Assembly (NCBI RefSeq): GCF_040412425.1
Contig: NC_089744.1
Coordinates: 30,408,001-30,472,000, forward strand
From: Macrobrachium rosenbergii
Lineage: Eukaryota > Arthropoda > Malacostraca > Decapoda > Palaemonidae
Direction: 5' to 3'
DNA: 64,000 nucleotides
Each line of letters begins with the position of its first letter. Position 1 is the stretch's first letter. Below are positions 42,840-54,774 of the stretch, in pieces. The position numbers and the translations under genes are program-made. A model generated the notes under the pieces. The model searched no databases. It had not been told where the DNA came from and saw nothing but the letters and a program-made list of their open reading frames with translations.

Positions 42840-43980
42840 TCATATCATGCTATTTGTACTCATGGTTTAAAATTTGTATCCGATGTGGGATTTACTGGCA
42901 TGCCCCTATAAAATAATTAACTCTCTTTACTAAACAGTTGTTCTGTTTTCATAGCAGGACTGTATGTAATAAAATCATCACTTCAGATTACAGGCAGCCC
43001 CCGGTTAACGGCGGGTTCGGTTAATGGCAATCCGGTTTTATGGGGCTTGTCTAGCGACGAAAATCTGCAATTTTCAGTGCCGAAAATCGTCGATTTCTGC
43101 TTATCAGTGCCGATAATTGGATATTGGTACCAATACATACCTAACAGGCGCTGATAACCGAAAATTGGCACTTTTCGGCGCCGATAAGCCCGAAAATCGC
43201 CGTAAAAATGCTGGAAATCGCCAATTTTCAGTTAGTGGCGATTTTCAGTTATCATCACACCCCCAGAACGGAACCCCCGCCAATAACCGAGGACTGCCTG
43301 TACTAAAGATAGGCCACCTCAAACATTTGTAATCTATAGTGACTCTCTTATAGAAGCCCTTGACAGCTGTTATCCTGAAAATTCCCATATTCATCATGTA
43401 AGCTAGTGAAAATGGTGAAATAGGTTGGATCCTTGCTCATTTAGATCAAAAGCCATTCCTGTCAGTGACCATTTAACATCTCCTAAACTGATCATCTGTA
43501 GTAAGTTTGATATGGAGTAATGAATCTGATATGTTAAAACAGATCAAACCCATTGCTGTACAGTATTGATTACAGCATTCTTCAAGATGAAAAGAGTGCC
43601 ATGTTGAAGTAATTGTTCACTCTCGTTGGACCCATTGCTGTTTAATTCTTAATTCTCAAATATTAAACCACGAATATCACTTAGTATATTGAATTCACTA
43701 AACTTAAGGTATATCTTAGACCCAAAGGTAATTATAACTGATAGTGCATATGCATCCTGGCAGGGGCAGAGGGATTTATCTGTTACAGTTCCTCCTGGCT
43801 ATCAGTTATTGCAAAGGTATGGGAAATTCAGTATTCAGCGGTATTTGTGGCTTGATATTTTTTTACATAAAAGAAATTCGCATATTTGTAAGTTACAAAA
43901 CTTCTTAATTCTATGTACACAGAGAATGCAGGTCAACACAAAGAGTTCACATTTTATTTGAATGTCCAAGCTTAAACCAA
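42840..43980 (+). mobile_element. LINE remnant H, RNase H and 3' end (split by MITE)
   Basis: RNase H of a Jockey-type ORF2. Before the MITE: SCSVFIAGLYVIKSSLQIT (the S-FTAEL-AI motif) at about 42935-42990. After it: TFVIYSDSL then IEALDSCYPENSHIHHV (the second catalytic Asp motif) at 43315-43410. The end (43905-43970) reads HRECRSTQRVHILFECPS, the terminal C-x2-C-x-H-x-C motif. The frame resumes directly across 42991-43300 once the MITE is removed. Confidence 0.75.
42991..43300. mobile_element. MITE family 1, copy 2
   Basis: A 310-bp non-coding element, ends caggcagcccccggttaacg and (inverted) taaccgaggactgcctg, flanked by TA at 42989-42990 and 43301-43302. The interior is built of gccgat / ggcgcc / cgattttc motifs in both orientations, suggesting a foldback structure. 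It splits a LINE RNase H domain. Related to 900-1130. Confidence 0.9.
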
Positions 43981-46900
43981 CAGTGAATGTCTAGGTTTGG
44001 AAACAAAGTAGGGAAATTTTACTCTAATATCATCTTGGACTTGCCTAATGATCAGATTTTTATTACCTGCTCATCAGATCTTTTAAGAACTGCAATTTAT
44101 TGAATAAAATTAAAATTTTACTGTAAAAGGCAAACCCTTAAGGCCAGCATGATGAGGGTCTAGTGTTTTGACTTGTGGTCAGGTCAAACTACCTAATCCA
44201 GTAACCCCGTTATTGTCTATACCAGTAGCTCCAAGGGGTGTGTGAATACCTCCAAAGTGCGGTCATAGGAATACTGTACTGCCTAGGCTTTGTTATGTCC
44301 AGGCTACCCCAGAATCTTAGCCTAACACTGGTTAGCCTATGAAAACATCTCTGCATCTTAAAAAATTGTATAGAATACAAAGAACTAGGAATTATTTATT
44401 ATTCGCAAGTGTACTTTAAACAATATGCCAGATATGCAACTTTAGAAGCAAACTGTAACTTGTAAGAATTTCGTCATAGTAGCCCGTGCTGTTTAAACTA
44501 CATGTTCATGATCAAGTAACTCATCAAAAAGAAGATATGAAAAGGTATTGAATGGTATGTAATTAGTGTGTATGAATACTGAATGCTGTGTTTGTATTAG
44601 TGTAACAAGAAATGAAAATAACAACCAGATTACCAGCATTGATAAACAGTAGTGGACGATGAAAGTGCAATGCTACTGTACCTCACATTCACTAGACTCC
44701 CCTGTTATTTACTGGAAAGTATCCACAGTTAGGTGGCAAGCCGCAAGACGGGTTGATCCAGCATGCTAATTATCATTACCCACAACCGACAAACTTGATT
44801 ACCCACTCCTTTCCCACATCAAAATCTAACTGCCCTCAAATGATTCATTTATTCTACTAAAAACTTATTGCACATATGCCATTACCTGTATTGGAAATCC
44901 CAAACCCCTTAAGAATCTGTGATGTGAGACTGCTGACAGTCTATAATATTTTGCTATTATGATTTTGAAAGTTGTATGCTTACAGTAATATTTTTAGAAT
45001 TATAAAAAGATGTTGCTTACTGGGACACTGTGTCCTTTCCAAGGGCGAGAAAACTCTGATGGAGGGCACATTTTGATTTGTGGATTAAATCTTTTGGATT
45101 CAGCAAATTTATGAGTTCTAAGTGGAAAATTTGGAAGTTTGGTTAATTGTGAAACAATCTCTTTCCTCAGTCATACATAGCATGGTTATAAGTTGAAGTG
45201 TAAGAACAGATGTGGTTCACCACTTCTAACCTCCAACTTCTACATACTTTTCGTTGTTAGTTTCGTATTGAACCTAAAACCTTTACAACTGAGCCAAGTG
45301 CCAGTACAGATACCTTGCTTTGATAAATTGATAAAATTTGGCTTTCAGCTCGTAGATCAGTCATCATTTCCTGTTGTACCAAATGATATTTTATGGCTGA
45401 GTGCATTTTTACACCTGTGTTTATTTCAGTGTAACTGTTTTTCAAAGATTAGAGTTTTAAGATGTTTTGGTCTCTATATGTCGTTATTAGAGTAAGGCCT
45501 TAATTTTGTTTCCGTCCAATATTTATAAAATAGTTTACACATATTTGGTTATCTTCAGAGAACTGAAATCCTACAGATCTACATTTACTATAGCAATATT
45601 TAAATACTTTGAATGTATTTCAAATTTGAAGGAATGCAAGAAACAGCAAATTCATCCATGTAGTGTGTTACATTGTTTCCAACACCAGTAGGTAATGGAT
45701 TGACAGATTATGTTATTTTGGATGTGAATTCTACTTTTGGGAACTCGTTTTTCCAGTCTATATGAATTAAAGTAAAAACAGTTTATCTACAGTATAGTAT
45801 TCGTAATTTACTTAGAATGTAGGCTGCGTGGGATGATGTTTTTATAGAGTATTTTCAGTGATGAACCTCTCATTCTCGTAAGCTGTGTGTATCAAACTAA
45901 GTTAACCTTTCTATTTAATAAGAGATATTCATTATGATGCTGGTTACTATACTGTAGTACCAAAATAAAGAAAATTATCTCGGCCTTTATTTAAATAAAG
46001 TCATTGCTTCAGCTTTAAAAATAATCTACAGTAAGTCAAACATCAAGAAATAACTTTTTCTCATCTCTGGCTGGCATAGTACATATACTTTTCATCACAT
46101 ATTAGATGATGAAGGGAAATTTTCACCCACACATAAGGATGAGCCAGAACTGCCTCATACAGCCTTTGGGACTGAACTTTTTTGAGTTGAAATTCCTTTT
46201 CTTGATAACAGTCTTCATTCACCACTTCTCACCAAATTTCCTGTCTCTGTTGGTTGGAAGAGTCCAAATATCCAACCCAGGCCTCTTATTCCATTTCATA
46301 CCTCACTGCACTTGGGGCAAATGCCAGTGGTGGCATAGAGCCTGCTTAATCTGAACTGACCAATATATTTCGTTTTTCACTCAAGAAACATTGAAAAGAT
46401 TCTAGATGGAGATACAGATGGGTTTTCCCTTATGTTTCACTTAATATGTCTGGCAATATTTTGTCCATTTCAGAGAGTGCTGATTTTAATAGTTACCAGC
46501 AACTCTTCAGCTGTTCAGTACTTGTGAATAGAAGATTGCTGAAAAACTTTTCAGTAAACTCCTATATAAGTACAGTACCTTGAAGCTAGATACTTGCTTC
46601 CCGACTGTCATTATGTGTACAGTATAGGAAACAATTAGTTACTTGCGATGCCCTTATAGATCTGTGGGTTTGTCTAAGACAACCTAGACAGTGTGTTTGA
46701 GCTCAGACATGTTGATAAGGATTTCTGAGAGGATAAAATAAAACCCTTTCCTTGAGTGTAAATCTTGATATACTGGTAAAGATACATTGAAAGCGCAAAG
46801 AGTTATACTCAAGAAAAGGATCTTATTTTGTCCTCATCTTTGAAGAGCATGACTTCTTTGTAGTCTTTACTAATTTCAGTGCTAACTTGGTTAACAATTT

Positions 46901-47015
46901 TTCTGATATACATAAAAACTTTGTAGTGTAGGTGTTAGATGTTATGTAGTATATCTTGTTTATAGTTTTGCATGTGATCGGTGGCTTGAGATCTATGCTG
47001 ATAGGGTTTTTTCTA
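43981..47015. other. No recognised feature
   Basis: About 3 kb of AT-rich sequence without recognised genes or repeats. The open frame at 45193-45495 has no identifiable domain. Confidence 0.4.
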
Positions 47016-47134
47016 TTTGACTGACCATGCCACATTGAAAATATCACTTCTCGTCTGGTCAGCAAAGTTAGCAATGATTGATCTAGTCAGTACTTGGATA
47101 GGTGACCTCTTGGAGCACCGGATTCTGTTGACAT
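47016..47134 (+). pseudogene. 5S rRNA-like sequence (diverged, full length)
   Basis: 119 bp that align end to end with animal 5S rRNA. Landmarks are gaccatgccacattgaaaa, then cttctcgtctggtcagcaaa, then gtcagtacttggataggtga, then the gttgacat end. The internal pol III control region is recognisable (box C gtacttggataggtgacc), but the box A / intermediate region has lost bases and carries substitutions, so transcription is doubtful. Divergence looks far too high for a functional gene. Either a 5S pseudogene or the head of a 5S-derived SINE. It sits directly upstream of DIRS remnant B. Confidence 0.8.
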
Positions 47135-47160
47135 CTAGGAGATGTCTTTCACATCCATGG

Positions 47161-47230
47161 TTAGAAACATTGGGGCTAGTCAGTACTTGGATAAGTGACC
47201 TCCTAGAAACTTCAGATGCTCTTGGCGCCT
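47161..47230 (+). pseudogene. Second 5S rRNA-like copy (3' half)
   Basis: Repeats the 3' half of 5S rRNA 93 bp downstream of the first (shared gtcagtacttggataagtga at 47179 versus 47086). The spacer ctaggaga(t/c)atctttc after each copy is also duplicated, so the 93-bp unit was tandemly copied. Confidence 0.75.
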
Positions 47231-47239
47231 AGGAGACAT

Positions 47240-49146
47240 CTTTCGCATCCACGATTCAAGTCTTGGGCTTACAACTCCCCGTCATTCTGCCTGATTCATC
47301 GGGAGATCAACAGCACCTCCAAACTAAGTTCCGAAGACTTGTTTGTTCCTATTCAGTCAAAATTGGTGTATAGGAGCTCCATTTCTCCGGAGATTTTTCA
47401 TTCTTTGAAACATTGACTAGGGCAGCAGGCTCCTACACTTCCTTTCTTGGAACTTAAGCACAGTTCTTTTAGGCTTTCAAGAGTCTCATGATCCTAAGAT
47501 AGACACTGCTTGGTGTGATAGCAACGACACCACGGTAGTGCCATGGTCAACAAAAGGTCCTAGTTTTCCTTCATCTACTCTATCGCAGTGCAGGTACACA
47601 AGTAGACAGTAGAACATTCAGTGCAGTGGCCAACCAGACACATTCCTAGCAAGATGGATATAATTACAACAATACATTCGCTGAAGTCAGGAGATAAGGA
47701 CATTTGATCTTGGCACCTATCTTCCAGAAATTTGTTCAACCTCTGAAGAAGCTTGATCATAGTCCCTCTTTTCTCGACTTACGAAGTCGGCGCTGTTCTC
47801 TTCTGTTTCCCCACACTCTTGAACAAAGCAAGACATCTTTGGTACCCATTTACTTATGGAAGCTTATGCCTTTCACCATTCTACGTGTTTCGAAGGTGAT
47901 CAGTGAAGTTGATCATTCCACTTCTATGGTCCTGTGGTTCCAATGACAGTATGGCGTCTTTGTTGCCTCCATAAAGACTAGACTTTCAGCCCAATGCCAT
48001 CAACTCATTCATTTGCTCGGGTTGGCCAAGAAACAATGTCCAAATTGTCATTTCTCTGACTAGTGAGATGATCAAACGAGTGTTTTCCTGGTGGACATCA
48101 GTATGTTTCGGACCAGATCTTCAAGGCCAGGGACATCAGTCTGTCATATTGCATTCAGGAGGAACCTGTCGGTCAAGTACTAGGATGGAATGTAATCGTG
48201 CAGACACTCATCTCCTTTTACCTTGGGATGTTGCCCATAAGTCCTTGGACTCCTTTTCCTTGGATCCTATGGTGAATGTTCAACAAGTCATGTAGTTCAC
48301 CCATCCCTTGAGGGACAGGTTGCATCTCGCCTAAGGTGTGCGGCTGCAAGGAGAAGGTGTGTGTGAGACTGGCCTCCTACTTTTTCTCCTGTCTTCCTTC
48401 ATCTTCCAGTGAGCAGAGGAACAGTGAACGAGCCGTCACGCACTGGATGGGCATGCATGCAGGTGGTCTAGGTGACTGAGTATCCTATCTGTAATCTAGC
48501 TCCATTTGGATTAGTAGATACAAATTCTTCCTTCTCTCTAGCAAGGGGGGAGAGGGACTGACTATGAGCAAACCAGTTGGTTAATCTTAGCTTTATAGTC
48601 CCCGACACTGTGGGTTCCTCCAAACTTTTCCGATTGAAGGATATTACATTCCTTTAATTCGAAATGCCCAGAAGTCTGATGATTGAACATCTCTCTTGTT
48701 CAGTAGATCAGAGGTATGGTCTCCTTTCTTTGCTCTTTAGTGACCAGGAAGAAAGTACCCAGGTGAGCTTAACTACCAATCAGTTGAGAGATTTACTCAG
48801 ACTCCTCCCTCCAAAATTAAGTATCCCATATGTATAGACCAAGTATTTGTATTTTTGTAGGAATATGTGACAAATTTTTAAAGTAATGTGTATTTTTCCT
48901 AACATACAAACCTGAGGTCTTTACATAAGGGCCCACCTCTTACTACCCCTCATTCTCTTCCCTGGGCCAAAAGGTAAACTGTGTAGAATTGAATGTGCAC
49001 CGACTTGGTGGGTGGTGCTTCCGCCCCTACCATTGGTAGCTATTACCATAACCACCTTGCAAAAGTTTAATGCCTGGATTTCCAGCTCGCTGAAAGTTAA
49101 TCCCATATGTAAAGACCTCAGGTTTGTATGTTAGGAAAAGTACAAT
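47240..49146 (+). mobile_element. DIRS-type retroelement remnant B (3' part)
   Basis: 5' truncated, sense on the + strand. 47500-47560 gives a possible RNase H motif (NDTTVVPWSTKGP). 47760-47930 gives the linker (RRCSLLFPHTLEQSKTSLVP, SMVLWF). 48140-48300 gives the recombinase C-terminus: ISLSYCIQEEPVGQVLGWNV, then TLISFYL with the likely catalytic Tyr codon at 48219-48221, then, one frame over, DVAHKSLDSFSLDPMVNVQQ. Its 3' end keeps an internal complementary region (about 48815-48925) whose right half is the reverse complement of the element's own right end (49107-49146, continued at 54973-54992). Element C is inserted into this end. Confidence 0.8.
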
Positions 49147-49325
49147 TTCATATAAGTAACTTACCAAGTAATTACATAGCTATACTTTCCACTCGTGCGG
49201 CACCTTAAATTTTAAAATTCACAGTAGCACTCCGAATGTTTATCATAGGTGACTAGTCCCACCCACTAATGGGAATACTAGAAACAACTTAGTGAACAAC
49301 CTCATTCTCTTTCTGCCATGCTCGG
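49147..49325 (+). repeat. Left inverted terminal repeat of DIRS C
   Basis: Matches, inverted, 54775-54972: shared blocks aagtaattacatagctatac, then gtgac-agtccc-cccacta, then acaacctcattct-tttctgcc. Similarity is high but not perfect. Confidence 0.9.
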
Positions 49326-49799
49326 TGTAAACATCGGGTGTTTGCAGCAGCTTTGTTTATTATTCCCCAGTTAGATAACTGGATTTTGGTGAAATATTAT
49401 TGCCAATTTCGAGTAGCCTTCAAGTCTACAGCTTTCAGGATCAGTATTTTATCATTTTGTTATTAAGATCTGATTCAAGTTTTTCATATTTTGCTACAGC
49501 GATTTTGCAATCAGTTTATTAACTCTACCAAGTAGCATATTATAACGAAAACATCGTGTTCGCTACTGAACCAATGTTTTCGGTGGCGAATACATATCTG
49601 CTAGTCTCAAATAATGTTTGATAAGGAATTGAGATATGTTTTTTGTGATGGTACTTTGTGTACTTCAAAAAATTGTCTGTAAAGAATTGATTTACATTTT
49701 CTTATTACACTTCCCTTTGCAGAGAACTGAAGAAGTGTAAGGGCAGAACGTAGTAAGGAGAGAAATTACTTATTTTGGCAGCAATGGACCTTTGGATAA

Positions 49800-51500
49800 A
49801 TAGACTTTCTTGACAGCCAAGAATCAGTGCCAAGTGCCCAGGAGCGCCCACTAGCTTCGGTGCCAAGTGCCAAGAGTGATCACTGGCTTCTGGAGCTACT
49901 AGCTCACCTGGTGCCCAGCTACACCGGGCACTTTTCACATCCTGGGATCACCCAGCGCCTGGCGCCAGCTCCTGATAGTCTGGCGCCAACTCTTCCCACG
50001 ATTTTTTCTCTCCTGCTACTAGCCCTCTTATTTTCTCCCATGCCTGGCTCCCTCGCTTCCTTCCCATGCCTTTGCCAGTCTTGTGTATGGGTTAGCAGAA
50101 GTTAACCTTGTGATATTGTAGTGTTGTGCAGTGGACGAGGTGTTTATCTGGCCTGTCAGTTCTCCCAGACCTAAGTCACTGTCATACTCTCCTGAACTTG
50201 GAAGTCATACTGAAAGTCCAATGGAGGCTGACGGGAAGTTCCCCAGGTAATTGCCCCCGTAGTCAGACCTGTTTAATGGTCCCAAGAAGAGACAGACAGC
50301 CATTGAAAAGGCATCTTGCTGGAAGTGTAGGGGACGAGGTGACTATCCGGCCTGTCGGATTTCCTAGACCAAAAGTCACTCTCCTGCTCCCCTAAACCTG
50401 GGAGAAGACATACTTGTGGTCCAAGGGAGTCCAAGGGGGTTTGCCCCCAGATAGTTGCCCCCCATCCGTTGAGCCTGTTGTCCAGTCCCAGGGATCGGTG
50501 GACAACCATTGAAAGGCATCCAAAAGGATGTGCTTTAGTGATATAAATTTTGGAAGTCCATGGCACTTATCTCCTGTACTTCCAGTTGTGGAGCACCAGT
50601 ATTTAGTGCCAAAACTCTTGTCCAGCGCTTGCAGGCACCCAGCACCCGAGTGCCCAGCAATTTCCAAGCGTCCAGTGGCTCTAGAGCGCCCCCCTCCCAA
50701 TGCTCCTAGCTAACAGGAAGACTATAATCTGAAAGTCCAAAGGAGGTTGGTGGGGTTTGCCCACGGGAAGTCACCTCCTCTGTAGAACCTGTCACTCACA
50801 GTTCTTGTAGTGCAAGACACTCAGACTGCTGTTGGATAGTGCAAGACCCTCAGACTGCTGTTGGAAGGGCGTCCCTTTTAGTGCCCATCAGTTGTCATCG
50901 GACTCAAAATTAGCCTTGACAAGAGGCGTTCTAGGTGTTTTTCACGGCATGTCCCGACCCTTGAAGAGATGTAGTGACAATGAGACATCTCCTATTATGT
51001 TTCAACGGACTAGAGATTCTTCTCTCGGCGAAATACGACAGTCACAGTCTCTGAGCACTCAGCGCCTGCTCCCAAGCTCCTGCTGTCTACCTCTGTGTTC
51101 TTGGCACTGGTTGCCAAAAGTTCGGCCCCAACTCCTGAGCGCCCGGTACTGATTCCCGAATGCTCAGCGCCGATTCAAGAATGCCCAGCGCTTACTACAG
51201 AGCATTGATATCTATCCAGTACTTGACTCCTGCATGTGAACATTTATCACCCGCTCACAGACAGTTTTTTAGAACACACTGTTGTTCTTTCTTGAATGCC
51301 ATTTTCTGATTGAGTGCCTGGCTCTGGTTTTTATCAAGTGACCGGCACCAGATCTCAATAACCTGGCACCAACTCTTCAGTATCAGTGTCCCGCATCTGG
51401 GCGCCATAAGGAGAGCATTGGTCTGCATATAGAGAGGTTCCCTTTTTGGAGGACATTTATGTCCAGTATTTTTGAGGTTCGTGAGGAAAGCTCCCTCCTC
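49800..51500 (+). pseudogene. Gag-like ORF1 region of DIRS C
   Basis: Higher-GC region upstream of the reverse transcriptase. It is made of short near-repeats of the type 'gcgcccagtgcc/tggcgccaactc', coding for Ser/Pro/Ala-rich peptide in some frames. A 197-bp module (50134 onwards, ggacgaggtgtttatctggc) is repeated at about 50330 (gggacgaggtgactatccgg), with a third partial copy near 50720. No intact frame longer than about 106 codons remains. Assignment as gag rests on position, not on a recognised domain. Confidence 0.5.
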
Positions 51501-51899
51501 TCAGACAGCAGGAGCTCTGGTTAAGAAATTAGAGGACTTCCAGTTTTTAGTTGAGATACATTACCTCGGTTGGTCTCTAGGTCCTGTCCTGCGTGGGTAA
51601 GGACAATTGAGATGTCTTTTAGAGATCTCCGCTCTTTACTTTGAAACCTCAAGAAGAGAAAACTTGGGTGTTCTTTTACTGCTGAGCGAGTCACACAGTC
51701 GCATTCAGCCCTGTTATTTTCGCCTCCGGGCCTACATTTCCTCTTCCCTGCAGTTGAGAGTACTGCGTCTGTTCCGCAGAAGGGTTTGGCTTAGTTTGTC
51801 AAACCCACAGTTCTGCCTGTGCTAGGTTTCCATGTTTTCTGCATGTCTTCAGCCTGTGCGTAGCTTTATTGAGTTTATTATAATCAATTCTGCTCGAGC

Positions 51900-52410
51900 G
51901 TCCAAGCATTCGCCGACTGTCAAAGAGTCCACAGGGTCGACAGCTAGTCCACATGGTGGTCTGCAGGTAGGGACGAGGATCTGCAAGTTCCCTCAGTTTT
52001 CCGCGAGACCACGAATCTGCACGGCTCAAAACACCCCTTTTTTTTATTAGAATAGAAGACGAAATTCAGGATAAAGATGAACCAGACAATCCTGTCATCC
52101 ACTCTCCAAGGGGCTTTGGATGAAGACCTGAGTTATGCAAGAAGTATTCTTCCATGTCCTTGTCGGACTTTGGGAGTATCTCAAGTCCATCTGGCAGGAC
52201 AGGGTCCTCTAATGCGAGGACCTGAGTTCCGGCCTCTCTATGGCAAGCCTACTCTCGAGTCCTCACTTCTCTAGTGTTTGATTTCATGTTCTGGAACATC
52301 ATTCTTTACCTGGATGACTGACTTCTTCGATTACCCTTGAAGGAAAGTGCGAGGAGGTCTTCTAACATTTGGGGCAGGGAAACGCAGCTGGACACTTTTG
52401 TGTTTTCCCC
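51900..52410 (+). pseudogene. Reverse transcriptase of DIRS C
   Basis: The active site YLDD is encoded at 52307-52318 and is followed by TGA where DIRS elements have TGG (YLDDW), then LLRLPLKESARRS. Upstream, RPLYGKPTLESSLL corresponds to the F-GL-APR-FT region. The frame is broken more than once. Confidence 0.7.
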
Positions 52411-52482
52411 ATAGGCCTACAGTAGTGGCTGTCCGAACATAAACCATTGGGAAGGAAGTGCCTTCTTACTCCAAACCCAGAC

Positions 52483-52985
52483 CTAGTTTTACGTTCAGAC
52501 GCCTGGGATCTGGGTTGGGAAGACTGCTTGGGGAACCAGGTAGCTTCTGGGATGCGGCCCTCTGAGGAACAGAATCTTCTCAGATAGCTGAAAGCTTTGC
52601 GCAAGACCACAGTCCTAAGTATATTCTCATCTCTGTCAGATAGTTGAAAGCTTTGCACTCACGGCTTCAATGCTTGTTGACCCTTTTTCACACCAAGACC
52701 GTGGTAATCTTGGTTTAAGACCACAGGCCTTAAGCATATGGAAAAGAAGGAAGCAGAGAGAATTCCTACAATGGGCATATCAAATCGAGTTCTCCAGTCA
52801 CTGGACTTTTTCAAGGCACACAAATTAGTTATGGCAGACACACCGAATAAGTGGACCTTGGATCCCTGGTCTGTCTGTGGAATCTATGGGACAGGTCAAT
52901 TATGGCCCGGTTTGCCGCCTCAAGGAAGTGTTGCCTTCCTCCTTTTGTTCTCCAATCCTAGACCCTCTTGCACGGGCAGCTGACA
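52483..52985 (+). pseudogene. RNase H and linker of DIRS C
   Basis: LVLRSDAWDLGWEDCLGNQV (52483-52542) carries the first RNase H Asp and the D-GWG-x-LG-QV motif. The end of the domain and the linker at 52830-52985 (TPNKWTLDPWSVCGIYGTGQ, then PRPSC) correspond to the STEW-LDP and P-LDPLA blocks of DIRS elements. Confidence 0.7.
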
Positions 52986-53309
52986 CCATGCTGCAAGTTA
53001 GGTCCAACCTGAACCTTTAATGCCCTCCTGCATTCCAAATTGGTCAAGGAAGGGCTGAACAAGTTTTCAGGTTCATCACAATGTAACGATGGCACTCTTA
53101 GTCCTGTTCTGGACCATGATATGGGTTCCCGAACCAGATATGGTTGTTGGTGGACTCTTCACAACTCCCCCCACATTCCATATCTACTCAGACAACCACA
53201 CTTCAACAGATACCACTAAAGGGTGGACGACTCTTTTCTCGGACAGATTTACAGAATGTCTGGGAGCTTGCCTGAAAGAAGTGAACTTTTCAAGACTGAC
53301 TGTGGAGAC

Positions 53310-54170
53310 TGTTGCAAGATGCAAACAGCAGTCTTCTTGCCAAGTACTCCAATCTAAGTAGGCAGTCTCCCATTGATGGTGTAATGGCTATAACATCTTG
53401 TCTGCGAATTCCTCTTGAGCTCAGATGGCAGAACTCCTCCTATGCCTGAGGACTGCCAAGGGGGCTCTCTTCTTCCACCTTCAAGGCTTAGTATGTAAAC
53501 ACAAAGGTCTAGTTTTATCTTCTAACCAAAATCTTAGCGACCCATGAAGTCTTTCGAGACTTCCAAGGCAGAGAGGAGTCTACTCCGTATATTAGAATTT
53601 GGTAGTAGCTCTAGAGTGATTAATGGGCCACTCTATTGAGCCTCTCTGTTCCACAAATCTTAACTTAACTAGAAAACTCTGTTCCTTGTAGCCCTAGCAA
53701 ATGCCAAACGAGTTAGTGAGCCTCAAACTATAGACAAGCAAGCAGATTGTGCTCAGGGAGACACAGTCTGTGAACAGGTTCTGTGCTTTCTCCCTGGCTC
53801 TGGGAGAGTGAGCGAAATGTCTAGTTTGGGCTTTCAGGTTTTACCTAAAAAAGCTCTTTAATCAGAGGACCATCCATACCTAGAGTGTCCAGATAAGATC
53901 CTGTCTCGCCCTGAGTTTATGAATGCATTGTCCTTCATCTTTAATGAACTTTGTTTTTGAGACGCACTCTCAGATTCAGGAGAACAATTTGTCTACCTGT
54001 TAAAGGAAAGCTAAGATGCCAAAATTGCCTCTACCTCATTAGCTTTCATGCTCAGCATGTCACTCACTTCTGTTTGGCAATCGGCCACTGGAAGTGTAAT
54101 ATTTCTTCACTTCTAAATTATCAGTGTTCGAAAATTTTTGCTCTACCTTGGGACCACAATTAGTAATTGG
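53310..54170 (+). pseudogene. Tyrosine recombinase of DIRS C
   Basis: Starts near CQVLQSKWAVSH-WCNGYN; TAG at 53356 stands where W of KWAVF should be (K-stop in the sequence), as in SKWAVF-WC of other DIRS copies. It continues through MAELLLCLRTAKGALFFHLQ and NLTRKLCSL to a decayed C-terminus near 54090-54150 (GHWKCN). The catalytic Tyr is not recognisable in this copy. Confidence 0.65.
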
Positions 54171-54654
54171 CATGGCAGTGAGGGGGGAAGCAGAGGATTT
54201 TCTCCTCCTATCTCTTAACCTAGTAGTAAGGTGCAGAATTTGTGGGGGGAGCCACGGGGCTACAATGTACCTGGAGCACCCACCACTCTCAGGAGATGGG
54301 TAGTTGTTTTATTTCAGTGTAGGGGACAAAGTTAACTGGTTGTTTTTTATTTTTTGGTACTGCACCCAGGGCAAATGCACCAAATGATGCTTTGCCAGCC
54401 AACAGAATACTCGTTGGCTGCAAGGTCCCACTGAAGTAGAGGCGATCCTCGGCTATACTGCCTCACCACTACAAGTTAAGATGGGCACCCACCAGAGGCA
54501 GTATTCTCCTGCAATGGCTCTCTTAACTGATAAGGAAACGACAAGTATTGTTTTCCAATGCTAGCAGTTTTTTTCTATTTCAAATTCGTTAATTATCTTA
54601 ATGTTTTGGAATGGAATATGTCCATGTATCCCACCTCCTGTCAGTTTGGGAATC

Positions 54655-54743
54655 AGCTATGTAATTACTTGGTAAGTTACTTATATGAAGATGTTATTTT
54701 CATAATAAAATTAAGTTTCATATATACTTACCAAGTAATTACA
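54655..54743 (+). repeat. Internal complementary region of DIRS C
   Basis: The first 35 bp (54655-54689) are a perfect reverse complement of the element's left end, 49147-49181. The remaining 54 bp (54690-54743) are the reverse complement of its right end, 54923-54972, with one mismatch and about four unmatched bases at the junction. This head-to-tail copy of both ends is the hallmark of DIRS elements, used as the template for joining the ends of the circular intermediate. Confidence 0.92.
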
Positions 54744-54774
54744 GAGTTGGAGTCCACCCTCCCCCCCTCCGATG

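Noticed and set aside
53190..53320. Second RNase H domain in DIRS C (YSDNHTSTDTTKGW)
   Set aside because: Position and neighbours fit the linker block before the recombinase (L-L-x-W-x-L-S type) better; the resemblance to a TDAS-GWG motif is chance.
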